From positions 372,001-436,000 of the forward strand of contig JANVFP010000038.1 in NCBI GenBank assembly GCA_027919835.1: a stretch of DNA of 64,000 bases, given 5' to 3'. The position numbers and the translations under genes were made by a program. The notes under the pieces were generated by a model. It saw only the letters and a program-made list of their open reading frames with translations, was not told where the DNA came from and ran no database searches. Source of the stretch: Lentinula raphanica. Its lineage: Eukaryota > Basidiomycota > Agaricomycetes > Agaricales > Omphalotaceae. Positions 46,301-58,595 of this stretch are shown one piece after another; position 1 is the first letter of the stretch; each line of letters starts with the position of its first letter.

Positions 46301-47393
46301 GACGCGATCGAGATCAGGGCTTCTCAGCCAACTGATGAATCCTGATCCTAATATCTTCCCTGGTGACCATCCGTATCGGAGAGGGTATTCAAGTGGCGAT
46401 GTTGCCGTTGGTGGTCGGAATGGGAGTGGAATTGCTCGGCTGGGTATTCAACCTATGAGTAGTATCACTGGGAATCAGGAAACTCGGAGTATTGTGAGCA
46501 ATCTCACAAATGGGGCACCGCGACCGTCTGCTGCTAGACTACCTCCCCCCGCGGCCGCTACCGATATATCACATAACGCAGGTCCCACGGCTTCAGGTGT
46601 TTCGAAGATTGCGCCTTTGAAACCTACGAAAAGCGCCGTAGCTCTACCTGTCGCTAATTCGGTGACTGCTTCGAGCTATAAAGGGGATCTCAATCTCCTT
46701 GCGGAGAAAGTGAAGGGCAAAGGAAAGGAACGGCAGAAAGAGCCGAACGGAAGTGCAGGGGGGTATCGACCAAAGGGGCGTCCTCAGGATGAAGAGATGG
46801 AGGACGAAAGCGAGGACGATCGTGAGGCGTATAACATTTCCAAGAGTGTTGTGGAGAAGCTGGCTGCATTCGCAGATCGACAAACTGCCAAGAAGAGTTC
46901 TGGTTCTTCTCGAGCAGGGCCACCGCCGGCACTTCCATTGCAGTCTAACCTGGTTGCAGTACCTCATCCACAACGGTCTCAAACGCATCCCGAGCCGGCG
47001 TCTACTACTCCAGTGCAGGTCCCTCAACCTCTCGGGTTCCCATATAACTTACCTCCGGCAGCACCTCCCTCTTCGCCGCGGACCACTCGACAACTGATGC
47101 TTCGAGATGAGATGTCGGAAAGCTTCCGGCATAATCTTGTCTGGTTCCGGAAGGTAAACAAGGATGAGTTTGCTGGTCCACGGAGAAAGAGCAGTAGCGC
47201 GTTGAGTCCGCGATTACAGCCTTTGACCGCGTTTCCGACCGTCGTTCACCTGACGGAGAAGAAGAAACCAGAAGTGGGTGGAATAAATCCTCAGGAGACA
47301 GTTGTGGAGGAAACTCGGGCGGAGGATCTCATGGATGAGATGAGACCAATGAAGATGCAGAGGAATCGAAGCTGGGCTGGAGGCGGGCGATAA
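43363..47393 (+). CDS. DUF1752/DUF3295 nitrogen-regulator-like protein (AreA/Mks1-type domains)
   Basis: Exon 1 begins MLNNISSPVLNISVDVLKDL and ends ALASLW; after an intron the frame reads FSKCQSSLNEGRRLEYISWRLW-type sequence, split here as KCQSSLNEGRR and LEYISWRLW. This is the AreA-GATA-like DUF1752 motif. A second intron (GTGCTT to GTATAG) leads into the long exon. Roughly 1,250 residues of Ser/Pro-rich, disordered sequence follow, containing MFNIGSQSPSGSPS and the acidic LADDDDDDWDETETD. The C-terminal DUF3295-type element is LMLRDEMSESFRHNLVWFRK. A probable retained-looking intron at about 45136-45204 (GTGCGT donor) is in frame, so its splicing cannot be settled. Yeast Mks1 and related proteins act in nitrogen and TOR-linked signalling (family knowledge). 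Confidence 0.8.
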
Positions 47394-48370
47394 AGGCCTT
47401 CTTTTATTTCTTGGATATGATTGGACTTTCTCACAGCACTTTGAACCACCGGACCAAAAGGGTTTCCTTTGATTACTCTTCTTCTGAGTGTAAGTTTTTT
47501 GTTTTTTTTTCTATGGGTTCCCGCATCGTGTATTGTATTTCTTCTACCTCCTCGCTAGGTAAAATTTTTTACTTCTTCTCATTCCCCTATTGCAATCATC
47601 ATCATCATCCCGTGTCACTCATACTCTATTACTTACTCGCTCGCTCGCACCATACGTCCTCTATGCATCGCTTTCATCGTATATCTCTTTTCCTGCTTGT
47701 ACTCTAGTACTACTTACTCACCTCGATTCACGTCGTCCTAGTCTCTCTTTCCATCTCTCCATCTTTCTCCATGTCTGTCATAGGGTTTAATCTTTGTGCA
47801 TAGCTCAATTTCTATGTGTACTTCAGTGTAATAATATGCAATGCATTTTTTTCTGTGTTGATCTTTTTGGGCCTCCAACGTCAACCCTCACTAGGCCTCA
47901 CTCGCGATCGCGGACGGATAGCTATACTTAGCTGGAAGCTGATACAAGGATCTATCTGTGATAATGCGCAGCTGATTCAACGTGGAGCTGAAATGACCAA
48001 GCTGACCAAGGTCGTACGATGGCCAAGAACACCCGCGTAATGTTGGCGCTACGTGTTCGTTGCGTGTACCTTATACAAAATCGGCATGCAGACCGTAATC
48101 AGCGAGGTATGTATAACTTTGGAAGGCTCGAGAAAAGCCTGTTGCTAAGAAGCACTATGAGGAGCTGTCGCTAATTACCACGAGAGTGATTTTAAGAATA
48201 TTTATTGCTGAGCAAGTATCGAAAATTAGAAGATACAAGAAATATCGAGTACGAGCGGGTGAACCGCGGATGCGGCTATTTAGGCACAGAATTTCTCACG
48301 TAATTCTGCTTACAAAACCGAAGACTATTAAGATTTCCTCGGCTAATTCGATACGTTGAGAATTACTTTC
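47394..48370. other. Intergenic, 3' UTR and promoter region
   Basis: Pyrimidine- and AT-rich, with CATCATCATCAT near 47597. No open frame with family support. It should contain the 3' UTR of the DUF3295 gene and the promoter of the Zn2Cys6 gene. Confidence 0.5.
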
Positions 48371-51300
48371 ATGTCGTCCAACGAAGAAGATCTCAACGAC
48401 GACCAAAGCTTTCACGAGCAGTACCAAAGCTCCAAGAAGAGGAGGATACAGCGTGCATGCGACATATGTCGTCGAAAGAAAAGTCAGATGAGGCTCAATA
48501 TGTTTTGATGAAGTGTAAAGCTGACCCTTTTCTCTGTAGTACGATGTACGTCCATATATCTTTCCTGGTTCGACGTTGATGCTGAATTCTGTCATTATGC
48601 AAGGCGATGGAACACAGATGCCCGGGAGTCAATGTTCGAATTGTATCGCCTACAATTTTGAATGCACGTACGTAGAGGCAGCAAAGGTTTGTGTCGTGTC
48701 GACTCATCTTGATACGAAACGGTTTCATGGGTTTGTTCAGAAACGTGGACCACCGAAAGCGTTTGTCTCTTCTACTATTGCATGCTATTCGTTCAGCTCA
48801 TTCGTAAGCCTTCAGATACGTTGAAAGTCTAGAAAACCGGATAGACAAAATGACGGCCCTCTTCCGTAATCTCATGCCGGAGTTGGATCTAGCAAAAGAG
48901 CTGGAATCAGGGTTCTCAAGCGCGAAATCGAACGTATGGCAGCGTAAACATCCGCCCCAGGAAGCAAGTCGGAACAGTACTACTGAAGTCGCTATCAGCG
49001 CGATCCGCCGATGGGATATGTCCCCAGGTCTTTCCTCCCAACAAATCACAGACGACGGGGAGCACTTAGAGCTCGTCGACAATCTCAAGAGCCTGAACGT
49101 TGACTCTCGCGAATATCGATTCTTCGGCAAATCGAGCGGTGCTATGCTTATCAAAACAGCGATTGACCTCAAACAGGAGTTCACTGGAAAGGAAACTGAC
49201 ATGAAACCTATCGTGCTAGGAGAACGGAGGCCGGAATTCTGGCGTCCCTTTCCTGTATGTCGTCCATGTTTTCCTGCTGTGTGAACCTTGGCTTACGTGT
49301 CTCGTAAAAAGTGGGAAGATAACACTTCTGACAAGCCGAGTCCTAGCTACAGCTTTCCTGAACCTGAGCTCTTGGCCATTCTCATTGACGCATACTTCGA
49401 CAACGTCAATATCATACTTCCTGTCCTTCATCGTCCGACGTTTGAACGGTCCGTACTCGAAAAGCTGCATTACCACAATGAAAGTTTCGCCGCTATCGTC
49501 TTGTTAGTCTGTGCGGTCGCGTCAAGGTATGTCGATGACCATAGGGTTTTACTTGATGGAGTCGATTCCTGGCATTCATGCGGTTGGAAATATTTCAACC
49601 AAGTCCAAGTTGTGCGCAAGTCGTTATTGGCACCGCCGACGCTGTATGACCTCCAATTTTACTGCGTACGTGTTCATTTTCTTCTCGATTCTTACGTTGC
49701 TTAGGCGTTCCGTAGCTCTCGGTACAATTTCTTCAAGGTTCATCGGCACCCCATTCATGCTGGACAATGGTCGGTATTGGGATTCGTCTTGCTCAGGACG
49801 TAGGCGCACACCGGCGTAAAGCGGACAAGCCTTTAACCGTGGAAAATGAGCTATGGAAGAGGGCGTTCTGGTGAATACGGGTTCATCATCCATGTCAGTG
49901 CTTGATTTTGACGTTCGTTTGGATAAGGGTTTTGGTTTGCATGGATCGTTTGTTCAGCACAGGTTTGGGTAGACCATGTGCCATACAAGACGAAGAGTCA
50001 GTCTTTTGTTCTACGTATCATTCATTCGCTGAGAAATGTTTTTAGCTATGATCTGGATATGCCCATCGAATGCGACGACGAATATTGGGAGCATCCGAAT
50101 CCAGCATTGGCCTTCAAACAACCACCCGGAAAGGCTTCTACTGTCTCGGCTTTCAATACTTTCATCAGGCTAAACGTTCTCCTGTCCATAGCTCTGAGAA
50201 CGATCGTACGTTTCGATGTCTTTATTCATATCGTACGACTTTTGACTCGATGATTTCAGTATGCCATAAACAAGTCAAAAATTCTGATGGGTTTCGGAGG
50301 CGATGAATGGGAACAGCATATCGTGGCAGAACTAGACTCTGCGCTGAATCAATGGGTAGATACAGTACCTGATCATCGTGAGTCAAGTTGACTTCGTTCA
50401 ATACCTTTTCTTCACATCTTCAACTCTTCTACCAGTCCGTTGGGATCCGAATCGAGAAAACGAGACATTTTTTAGTCAGTCGGTCATGCTCTACATGCAC
50501 TACTATCTCGTCCAAATCCTCGTTCATCGGCCATTCATACCTTCCCCGAAAAAGCCTTCACCGCTATCGTTCCCGTCTTTGGCCATTTGTACAAATGCCG
50601 CAAGATCTGCCAGCCATATCATAGATGTACAGAGGAAACGACAGACCGCGGTGTTACCGTTTAGCCAGGTGGGTTCGCGTCTCTTCCTGTGTATTTGTTC
50701 AGTACTCTCGTATGTCTGCTGAGCTGATTCGTCAAATCTACGCTCAGATCGCGGTATTCACGGCTGGTATCGTGCTTCTGTTGAATATCTGGGGTGGCAA
50801 GCGCTCTGGGCTCCCTACCGATCCAAACAAAGAGATGACTGATGTATACAAGTGCATGCAAGCGCTGAAGATCAACGAGGACAAGTAGGTCGTCATTTCT
50901 CGCAGCTGTATATCAAGCTTACACAATGTTTACCACTGGCCGTTGATATTAGATGGCACTCCTGTGGGCGGTTATGGTATGTTTTCTGTTATCAAGCATT
51001 AGACGCAGCAGACAATATGCCTCTTAGGGATATTCTCTACGAGTTAGCATCCGTTGGCGATCTCCCCTTACCCAACGCGAGTCCTATGGTGAAGAACAAA
51101 CGTGAACGAGGTGTCGATAGCCCGATTTCGGGTACAGGAACCTCGGATAGTAGCCCCGCCCTTTCACCTTCAGACAATCCTGTATCACCCGAGCAGCGCG
51201 CTATAGCGGGATCTCGGCGCGTGTCAGCTGCTATGGCAGGGACTCACGATCCTCTCAAAGCATCCACATCTCGTTCCCGTAGCTCGCTTTTGGAAAACTC

Positions 51301-51886
51301 CCATCTGGCAGATGCATCTACTGGAGCGCAACTGTTCTCGCTTCCTGTCTATAGCAATGAACTCGGTCGATTACCTCTTCATGGGCAGGTCGATTTCTCA
51401 ATGAGAGCGCATACCAACCCCCAGCTTGATTGGGTTCCTCCTCCAACATCTGTCGGTCCTGGAATGACACCGAATTCACAGTATATTCAGCCCGAGTATC
51501 TTAATTTTGGCATATCCGGAGGCGGAGCTTCATCGAGTAGTGGTCCTATATCGTATCGGAATGGCTTTCATCAACAGCCTTCGCTGAATGGCTCTATGGA
51601 CCCCGTCTCTTCTTTGGCTGGATATCCACAGCAACCACCAATACAACCTTCAGGTGCTATGTTATCAAGTACGGATGGTGTGGGTCTGCCCATATCGCTA
51701 GATAATGATACGTTCGCAATGTGGTCAAACGCCCCCTCTGGCTTTGAGTGAGTGGTTCTATCACTGTTGTGGGTACCTGTAAAATCCTGATCATGCCCTT
51801 CCAGGCTTGACGATTGGGGAACCTATCTGACCAATGTCAGCGAACTGACTCAAACGATCAACCGTGGCCAAAGTTCGTTACAATAA
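48371..51886 (+). CDS. Zn2Cys6 fungal-specific transcription factor
   Basis: Starts MSSNEEDLNDDQSFHEQ. The binuclear zinc cluster is CDICRRKKIRCDG..CSNC...FEC, spread over three exons (introns near 48480-48540 and 48546-48602), and the linker and dimerisation helix follow as RGPPKA and YVESLENRIDKM. The middle homology region (Fungal_trans) is seen in SFPEPELLAILIDAYFDNVN, LPVLHRPTFERSV, ESFAAIVLLVCAVASRY, IRLAQDVGAHRRKAD and MPIECDDEYWEHPNP. The C-terminal third is Ser/Pro/Gly-rich and ends LDDWGTYLTNVSELTQ before the stop at 51886. This is the usual architecture of Gal4-class regulators about 900 residues long. The target pathway cannot be told; its neighbours give no hint of a cluster. About ten introns are present and a few boundaries are approximate. 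Confidence 0.88.
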
Positions 51887-52436
51887 CAATCTATACTTCG
51901 TCCAAGATTTCAATGCGCTTATATCTACGCTCTTCTCATAGATCTACTTAGTACCTTGTCTGTAATGTAATCCTTTCGAGATATTGATTTGTAGTCGTAG
52001 TGATGAATCAAACCCTGTATAGCTAACCCTTGAATATTTGAATCTTTCACATATAGACTTTTATGGAACTCGAGCTCAGTGGTAATAAATGATAGACAGT
52101 TGGAACTGAGCTTGATACGTTTTAGTATTCCAGAATGCTCTTTTTGAGTATTGTGCTTTCGGGTTGGGCAGACTGAGACACAAGCCAAGGTTGAAGTTCG
52201 GAAACGAGGACCTTTCTATATAAACTTGACACATCCGACCGAGTCAGTGATAGATCAATTGCATTCATTGGCATTGGTGACCTGTACTTATCTAGCCTTC
52301 CACAGTCAGCCTGTAAGTGGGTGTGTCGATTGAGAAAACTCTAAAAGACGGGCTTTTCTTCGACCTTGTCGGCAGAGGTGCTGGATTCAAATGAGTCATC
52401 TTCCGTCTGCAGGGGGGCGACAAAAGGAATAGCTTA

Positions 52437-52919
52437 CTAGACGATATGCGCCGTACCACTAGCGCTGTAAGAAACATCATACCAGATCTCTGCCCAAGAT
52501 TCTTGATGATGATCAAACTGATTGAGATCATTGCTGAATCCCATCGTAACGATTAGGAACTTACGTTTGCCTGTGTCTGGATTGAGGACACCAAAATTAA
52601 ACTGTCACAAAGGAGTAATGCAGATCAGTACAGCACTGTTGCAGTCAATAATTTCTGCACCCTAGCGTTATCTGGGACGTTGAATTCTTCCAGCTTATAG
52701 GTATCCTCAAAGTGAGTACCAGACCTGATACTACGGTTGACAAAAACAATGTCATGCTCTCCTCCGCGACGGGCAGGATCGTTGAAACGGCCCTGGAGCT
52801 GACCGTCGGTGTCGGATTTGTGTTCGAAGTATACTTTGGATATAGCCTGTGAATCGTTTCGTGAATGTAAGAATGAGACGAGGAGAGAATGACAAGATTA
52901 CTTGACTGTTAGAAGACAT
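52437..52919 (-). CDS. Small unrecognised protein (about 100 residues)
   Basis: Four exons on the minus strand join in frame: MSSNSQ, then AISKVYFEHKSDTDGQLQGR and HDIVFVNRSIRSGTHFEDTY, then FNFGVLNPDTGK, then SWAEIWYDVSYSASGTAHIV and a stop at 52437. Introns have GTAATC, GTGCAG and GTAAGT donors. Alternating hydrophobic residues and many aromatics suggest an all-beta fold. No signal peptide. I do not recognise a family; a lectin- or cytolysin-like sandwich is conceivable but unsupported. Confidence 0.55.
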
Positions 52920-55337
52920 GTTTATAAGTTGGGGGGCTGGGGAAGGACGAACCGAAGTCCTTGAACACTTTTATATCCCCAGGTATTATTTCCAGTAGGC
53001 TTTTTCGACGTGTCTGTACGAGCTAGTTGAGCAGAAAGGACTAAGGCGCAATACTGGCTCGCCGAGAGCCGCTTGTACGAAGGCGAGAGAAGTAGTGGAA
53101 ATTGCGAAATCTGAATTGGCTTCAATCTAAGTCTCCACGACCGTTCTTCAAAGCTCGGAACCATGAGCCCCCGCCCGCTTTTAGACCGTATTTATTGGAA
53201 TGAGGTTGAGTTTGAGTCGGTCACCAGTCCATCCGAATATGAGCCTATGCCTATCGAATCTTACAGCCTACGAAGGAACGTAGGAGTTTCAGTTATACAG
53301 GAACATCAGCGAAATCTTGAACGATATGACTGTAGTGGATGCTTCTCGGAAAGGACGACATAGCTGAGTCGTACATCCGTAAATGATCATCTCAATCGGT
53401 GGCAGCGGTGAAAACAATGCCCGGTCGATGGTAATTCGGAAACACGACGATCTCCTTACTGTCCAATGCGACACTCGAACAAACGCACTAGAAATCAGAA
53501 CGGCCAGTGCTTTTGCGCCCTTCAAGCGATGTATCCTATCGTCCAGTGATAGTAAGTTGGAACATGAACTTGCCTAGGTTGAGTGGATATAGCAAGAGTC
53601 CAGCAAGGTCTAGCATCACTCATCCGCTCTCATGCGGCGATTGTTGATGATCTTGCTGCCTTATTTGTCTTTCCCTTTGTTACCGCTTTAGAATCTTTTA
53701 GAACCTTGAAACGTGCATTCAGATCAATCATAACAGCACGACAGTACGCCGATAGAACCTAGGAATCTCCTTACTAGTAGCTGTGCATCTGAGAGCGAGC
53801 GAGGCTTGCATTTTGGGTTGTCCACATATCACGATCGGGACTAGTGCTATGTACTGTGGGGTTATCTTGACGGGCATCTGCCTTCATATCATGGTCGACT
53901 GATGCTAGTAGAGTGGGTCCTCGTATCAGTGGTACGTTTTCAAAAGCTATGGGCGTCCTGAGAATCAGAGCGTTGTTACCGGTAAGACCTCATTGGATTA
54001 TCATCGGCAGGACGTTACACTGCAAGTGAGAGACTTACCGGCAGTTAAAATCCAGAGGGCGACGATGAAAATCATCACAAAGTTTCAACTGCATCGGTGA
54101 AATCCAATGTGGTTTTGTTGCCATGAGAGTGCCTGATAGAGACAGAATCCTGTGCGGCGCTGTGAAAAATACTCGATCTGAGGGTTTCCGAAGACAATGG
54201 AGAACAGATACATGCAGTTCTCGACAGAAGATCAAGACCCTGCGTTTCATTTCAGACGTCAATCGAGGTATCTTGAAAGATTCTTGATACATACACCTCG
54301 AGCCTCGAGGATCCAAAATGATCCTCTATCAAGAGAGCAGAGCCTTCTGGGGCGCAACACAATGATCGACAGTGCATTATTGTCGACTGACTGAATGGTA
54401 ACGTACCCCGGTATCAGGTTGGATTCAAGAGACATCGACAATGTATATGATAGACGCGGTCAGAGCTGTAAAAGATTGATTAGAACTTAAAGGCGTATTC
54501 CCTGACAACAATAGCTGCCTCGAGGCAGTCTCGTCTGAATAGTAATGCGAGACCCCTCAATGAACAAAGGGGCGTAGAAAGGTAGATGATTGACAGTTTT
54601 GCTGTGGAAAGCGTTAGGAACAAAGCAGGCGATGCAATATACTCCCTCGAGCCAAAAGTTCTTTCGGAACTTGCAAATTTGATGAAAAGCGGTTGAAGTA
54701 AGTTTGAGAATCAAAGAAACACGAGTCATTCACCAAAACTTGTTCAACGAAGGGGATTATTGAAACGCGCTTTGCATGATTACGGATACAAAACATGCGG
54801 GAGCGAAAATGTTTTCACGGATTGACGAAGTGATATAGGTGCAGCTTGGCCGAAAAAGGACGTTAGTTTGGAGGGTCCTTTTTGAGGCAAGGTAACGCGA
54901 AGAAAGGAGATTGGTTCTTTTTGTTAAAAATTTTGGGTGCTTTCATGGATGATGATGGTAAGTTGGGAAGATGAATGAGCATACCCAAAAAGGCAATCGA
55001 GCTTTTTGTCTTTCAACTTTCATCTTCCCGTCCCGGAAGCCTTTTTGTCTTTCGTCTTTCTGCCACTGGCTTCCCTACGAATATTTCGTATGCTGACTTT
55101 GTCTCGCTAAACAAAAGAATCGACAATCTTGGCTAACGATGAACAAGAGAAAAGAACAAAAAAGCTGTTGCGCGAACCGGCGCTAGAACTTTTTGTGTTT
55201 CACTCCAATAAATTTTTTGACACGGCTTTGCTCGTTCCAATAATGGCTGTATACTCCTTCTGGGGGGTATATAATCCCTTGCTGGAATTTGGAGCTGGGT
55301 CACAGACATTCCGTGTTGAATCACACGAATATCCCAG
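52920..55337. other. Gene-poor stretch with weak frames
   Basis: A 65-codon frame at 53383-53577 (MIISIGGSGENNARSM and so on) has balanced composition but no splice partners or family. Frames at 54035-54316 (minus) and 55129-55341 (plus) are likewise unsupported. A run of T-rich sequence at 54990-55060 repeats CTTTTTGTCTTTC twice. The last 200 bases should contain the promoter of the MYND gene. Confidence 0.45.
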
Positions 55338-56308
55338 ATGATGCCAGCCTACTACTCTCAGCCCGCAGCCGCCAACTACTCTTCACCGCCCCCACATGCT
55401 CAGAAACAACGAGGTTATCGTATCTGTGACCAGTGTGGCCAGGTCGAGACTCCGGTAGTAAGATTCCGCTTATGTGGTGGTTGCGTACGTCTTTGGGATA
55501 TCTCTTCATTCTCGGTGCTCACGCTAATATTCTCATCTATCTAGATGGTAACCCAATACTGCGTACGTTCTAACGGTGAAAAGCCATCATCCATCTTCTT
55601 ATCGCTTCGCTCTCTAGTCACAAGAATGCCAAAAGGTCCACTGGCCTCATCATAAAGCCATCTGCCAGCACACAACCTCGCAAATCGCTTCTATCAAACA
55701 GCACGCAGCAAGTTATCCCGACGAAAACATTGCCAAAAACTTGCGCAAGTTCTGTTCAGCGCACACGTCACTGCTCTGTTGGGTCGGCTTTCAAGCCCTC
55801 CAACTGAAACGCGTACCTTCGAACATACGCCAGCATGCTTTGATAATCGATCTTGCACCTCATAATCATCCTGAGGGCCAGCGACGGTTCGTGATTAACA
55901 TTCTCTCTAAGCAATTCACTCGTGATTTATCTTGCATCTTTCTTTCAGATTCTCGGTTGCCTCAACCCGAATCGTTAAACGGAGTTACATCGGTGACCCC
56001 TTGTCCTAGCCGACATCCAACGACGGGATGACCGTTGTCGTCAGAACGGAGGTATCGGCGCGCTCGTTGTCCTCGTTCAGTGCGCTGGGATATCTCAGGT
56101 CATGCCGATCGAGGTTGACCCACCATCGAAGATCTCTTGGGATACAAGAGAAGATTGGGCTGCTGTTCTCCATCATTTCGTAGAATCCGGCCGGACTGAT
56201 TTCCAACCTATATCAACGACCGCGAGAGGGTGAGTTTCATGTTATATATTCGAATGAACATTCAGTGATTGATTGGTCGTGTGCAGCAACATCCAATACG
56301 GATACTAA
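55338..56308 (+). CDS. MYND zinc-finger protein with an apparent frameshift
   Basis: Exon 1 starts MMPAYYSQPAAANYSSPPPH. The MYND finger is built across three exons: CDQCGQVETPVVRFRLCGGC, then MVTQYC, then SQECQKVHWPHHKAICQ; all eight Cys/His zinc ligands are present. Downstream, NLRKFCSAHTSLLCWVGFQAL and HALIIDLAPHNHPEGQRR lead through an intron into FSVASTRIVKRSYIGDPLS, which meets a TAG at 56007. One base out of frame the coding sequence clearly continues, DIQRRDDRCRQNGGIGALVV to HHFVESGRTDFQPI, and a GTGAGT donor at 56231 joins to a short last exon ending near 56308. The only GT-AG pair that would rescue the frame is 17 nt, too short for an intron. So either a one-base indel or a sequencing error splits the gene. 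MYND fingers bind protein partners (family knowledge). Confidence 0.7.
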
Positions 56309-57324
56309 ATCTGTGCAGATCTGTTCTCGGATCGTATCTTCCTCTCTCTCTAATTGATGGTGTCATGCACCTCTTTGACCTTCGACAATCACCCATCTTC
56401 TCGCATTGACGGCAACCTCCCTTTCAAATATGTCGCATCCTCCAACGCAATCTGTGTGTACTTTTGCTTTTGTGAACAAAAAGTCCGTTCCTGGTGGCGG
56501 AATGTATAGTACGGTATCGGTGTTATTGATATAGCTATTTATCATGTCTTTCGCGTTTCAAGATCTAATGCGTAGTCTTTTGGCCACTTCGACTTCTTTT
56601 AATTGCATAGTGTCGTTTTGCTTTTGTTACAGTAGGTATCTTGTTTTAGCCTGTGCAAGCTAGTTTCAAGTAATTTCTATTCATCCATTACAATAACTTT
56701 GGTTCTCTCATCATCGGTTGTGGGATTAGCTTCAACTGAGTGACTGCCATTCGATAAACAGCTAAAGACTCTGGAGAGCTAGCATGCTATAGCATACCGG
56801 ACGGAGGAAAACTCGGAGAATCAAGTAAGCGTTCCTCAGAACTTAGAACACCATCGTTGATTAGATTGCATTTAAGTTCAGTTCTTCTCTCAGATATAGC
56901 AGGATATAGCCCACGCGTTACGAGGCGAGGAAACTTCCGGAGATGATGTGTGCATAGCATGCTACTAGTAGCATGATGAAAGGCGGTGACCGTATGGTGC
57001 TGGTAACATTCCGGCGGTCCAATCAAGAATTTGAGGGCATTAAATTGAGCAGCCCTATCACATAAATCGCTCTGCAGCTACGTTTCTGCAGAGAGCCCAA
57101 TTCTTTCTTCTCTTTTTCTTCCAGCGCCAGCGGCCCACAGTATCATCACTGACTTTCGAGTCTTTCTTAGAAAAACAACACTTCAGTTGTCACCGGTACA
57201 CTACTCTTGCTACTCTTCAGAATGTGATTATTGATATTGTCGTTGTAGACGTTGGGTCCTACCAGATTTGCAGGCCAAATCTAGCTCCGACTCCTGATTT
57301 CGATCATTGCATACATCAACGATC
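56309..57324. other. Intergenic with an 18-bp palindrome
   Basis: No gene is supported. The half nearest 57325 includes the promoter of secreted member C, with TTGTCACCGGT (57188) shared with members A and B. Related GCATGCTATAGCAT-like text near 56783 echoes the palindrome at 56958. Confidence 0.5.
56958..56975. repeat. Perfect 18-bp palindrome
   Basis: CATGCTACTAGTAGCATG is self-complementary over all 18 bases. It lies about 350 bp upstream of secreted member C. Confidence 0.85.
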
Positions 57325-58595
57325 ATGCTGCTCAAACCTTTCAACTCGCGTTTATCATCTTCGCGTCTTTCCCATATCCTTTTGCTCGCTGTGTGCTGGC
57401 TCGACACTTTTGTTGCTGCTCGGCCCGTGGCAGTGCAAGAGCTCATCCGTCGTGAGCCCGAAGGCAATGGTGAAAACTTCTCATATGATATTTGACCATA
57501 CACTGACGACATTGGGATTTAGCCCTTCGACTCCAGATAAACAAATCTCAGTCCCCTGATATCAAGGATATACAACTGTGCTTGAATTACGGTCGTACTT
57601 CGATCGTTTGCTCCCCAACTTCGTCGTCAATGATCTGGGTTGCGGCAGAATTTATCAGCATTGGTAATATCCAATTGCCCCACGATGCCATTCTGGATTC
57701 TCTGAAGGGCAGCGAGAGCTCGGAGCAGGGGCAGGATGTTTGGGAATGGGCCAATGGGAAGATGATCTCTTTATCCCTACAGTTAGACTCTGGCTTTATG
57801 ATAGACAACGATGGCGAGCTCGCGAGCACAAACCACAACAAAAAACTGATGGATAAATGGAAGGAAATATTGTTGGACAAGACGTCCACAAGTGAGTAAA
57901 GCGATATAAACTCTTTGCGTCTATTGTCACCTGAATTATATTTTCCTTCAGAGATCGAAGTAGTATACTACGAAATGTCGGGACACGTCGGACTCCATGT
58001 TGGCGATGAATATCGACTAACGTTCTCTCTTTCTGGACAAGTGGAGGTTCCGCCTGGCGATGCGAAGTTCCTGTCGGTGTTCACTGGAAAACTTCGTTTC
58101 CGGAATAGAGCTTTGATGCAGAAGACTCTTTCAGAGTTACAGAATGACGCTCTAGAATCGAAGATTGTTTCAGACTGGATCTCCGATGTGGCATCAAAAT
58201 ACCGCCTTTGGGACATTAAGAAGCCAGCGCCAGAATGGGTTCTCCCTTGGGTTCGCCTCGACACATTTCTTACGTTCTTATCCGAAGAAGATACTGGATG
58301 GATGAACTATCCAGACACCAGAGCATTAACATCGCAGGATCTGGAAAAGTGGGTGAGGTCTGGTAGACAAGAACTGAGAAGACTCAGGGCGGGGATGTTG
58401 GAGCTTGCTACAGGTGGGCGGCAATTAACGGCGGCGACGGAAGTTGGAGACAGGAAAAGGAAAAGCGAAGGGGAACAGAACCAGAACCTGAGTGGGCAGT
58501 CTACGGCAGCAAACAGCAAAAGAATGAAGGAAGGCCCAGGAGGCAGTGACAGTCGTCTTGTTCAAGAACACGACTCTTCTGTTACTTCCACCTGA
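57325..58595 (+). CDS. Secreted family of unknown function, member C
   Basis: Three exons (57325-57469, 57523-57891, 57952-58595) join in frame into 385 residues. The signal peptide is SHILLLAVCWLDTFVAARP. The mature part has IQLCLNYGRTSIVCSPTSS, VWEWANGKMISLSLQL, MSGHVGLHVGDEYRLTF, SVFTGKLRFRNRALMQ and EEDTGWMNYPDTRALTSQDL. The tail is basic: DRKRKSEGE and SKRMKEG. It is the dispersed copy of members A and B, 35 kb away and on the opposite strand, with both introns at the same sites and phases (both phase 1). Five in-frame codons upstream include another Met (57307), but MLLKPF aligns with the start of A and B. Confidence 0.77.
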
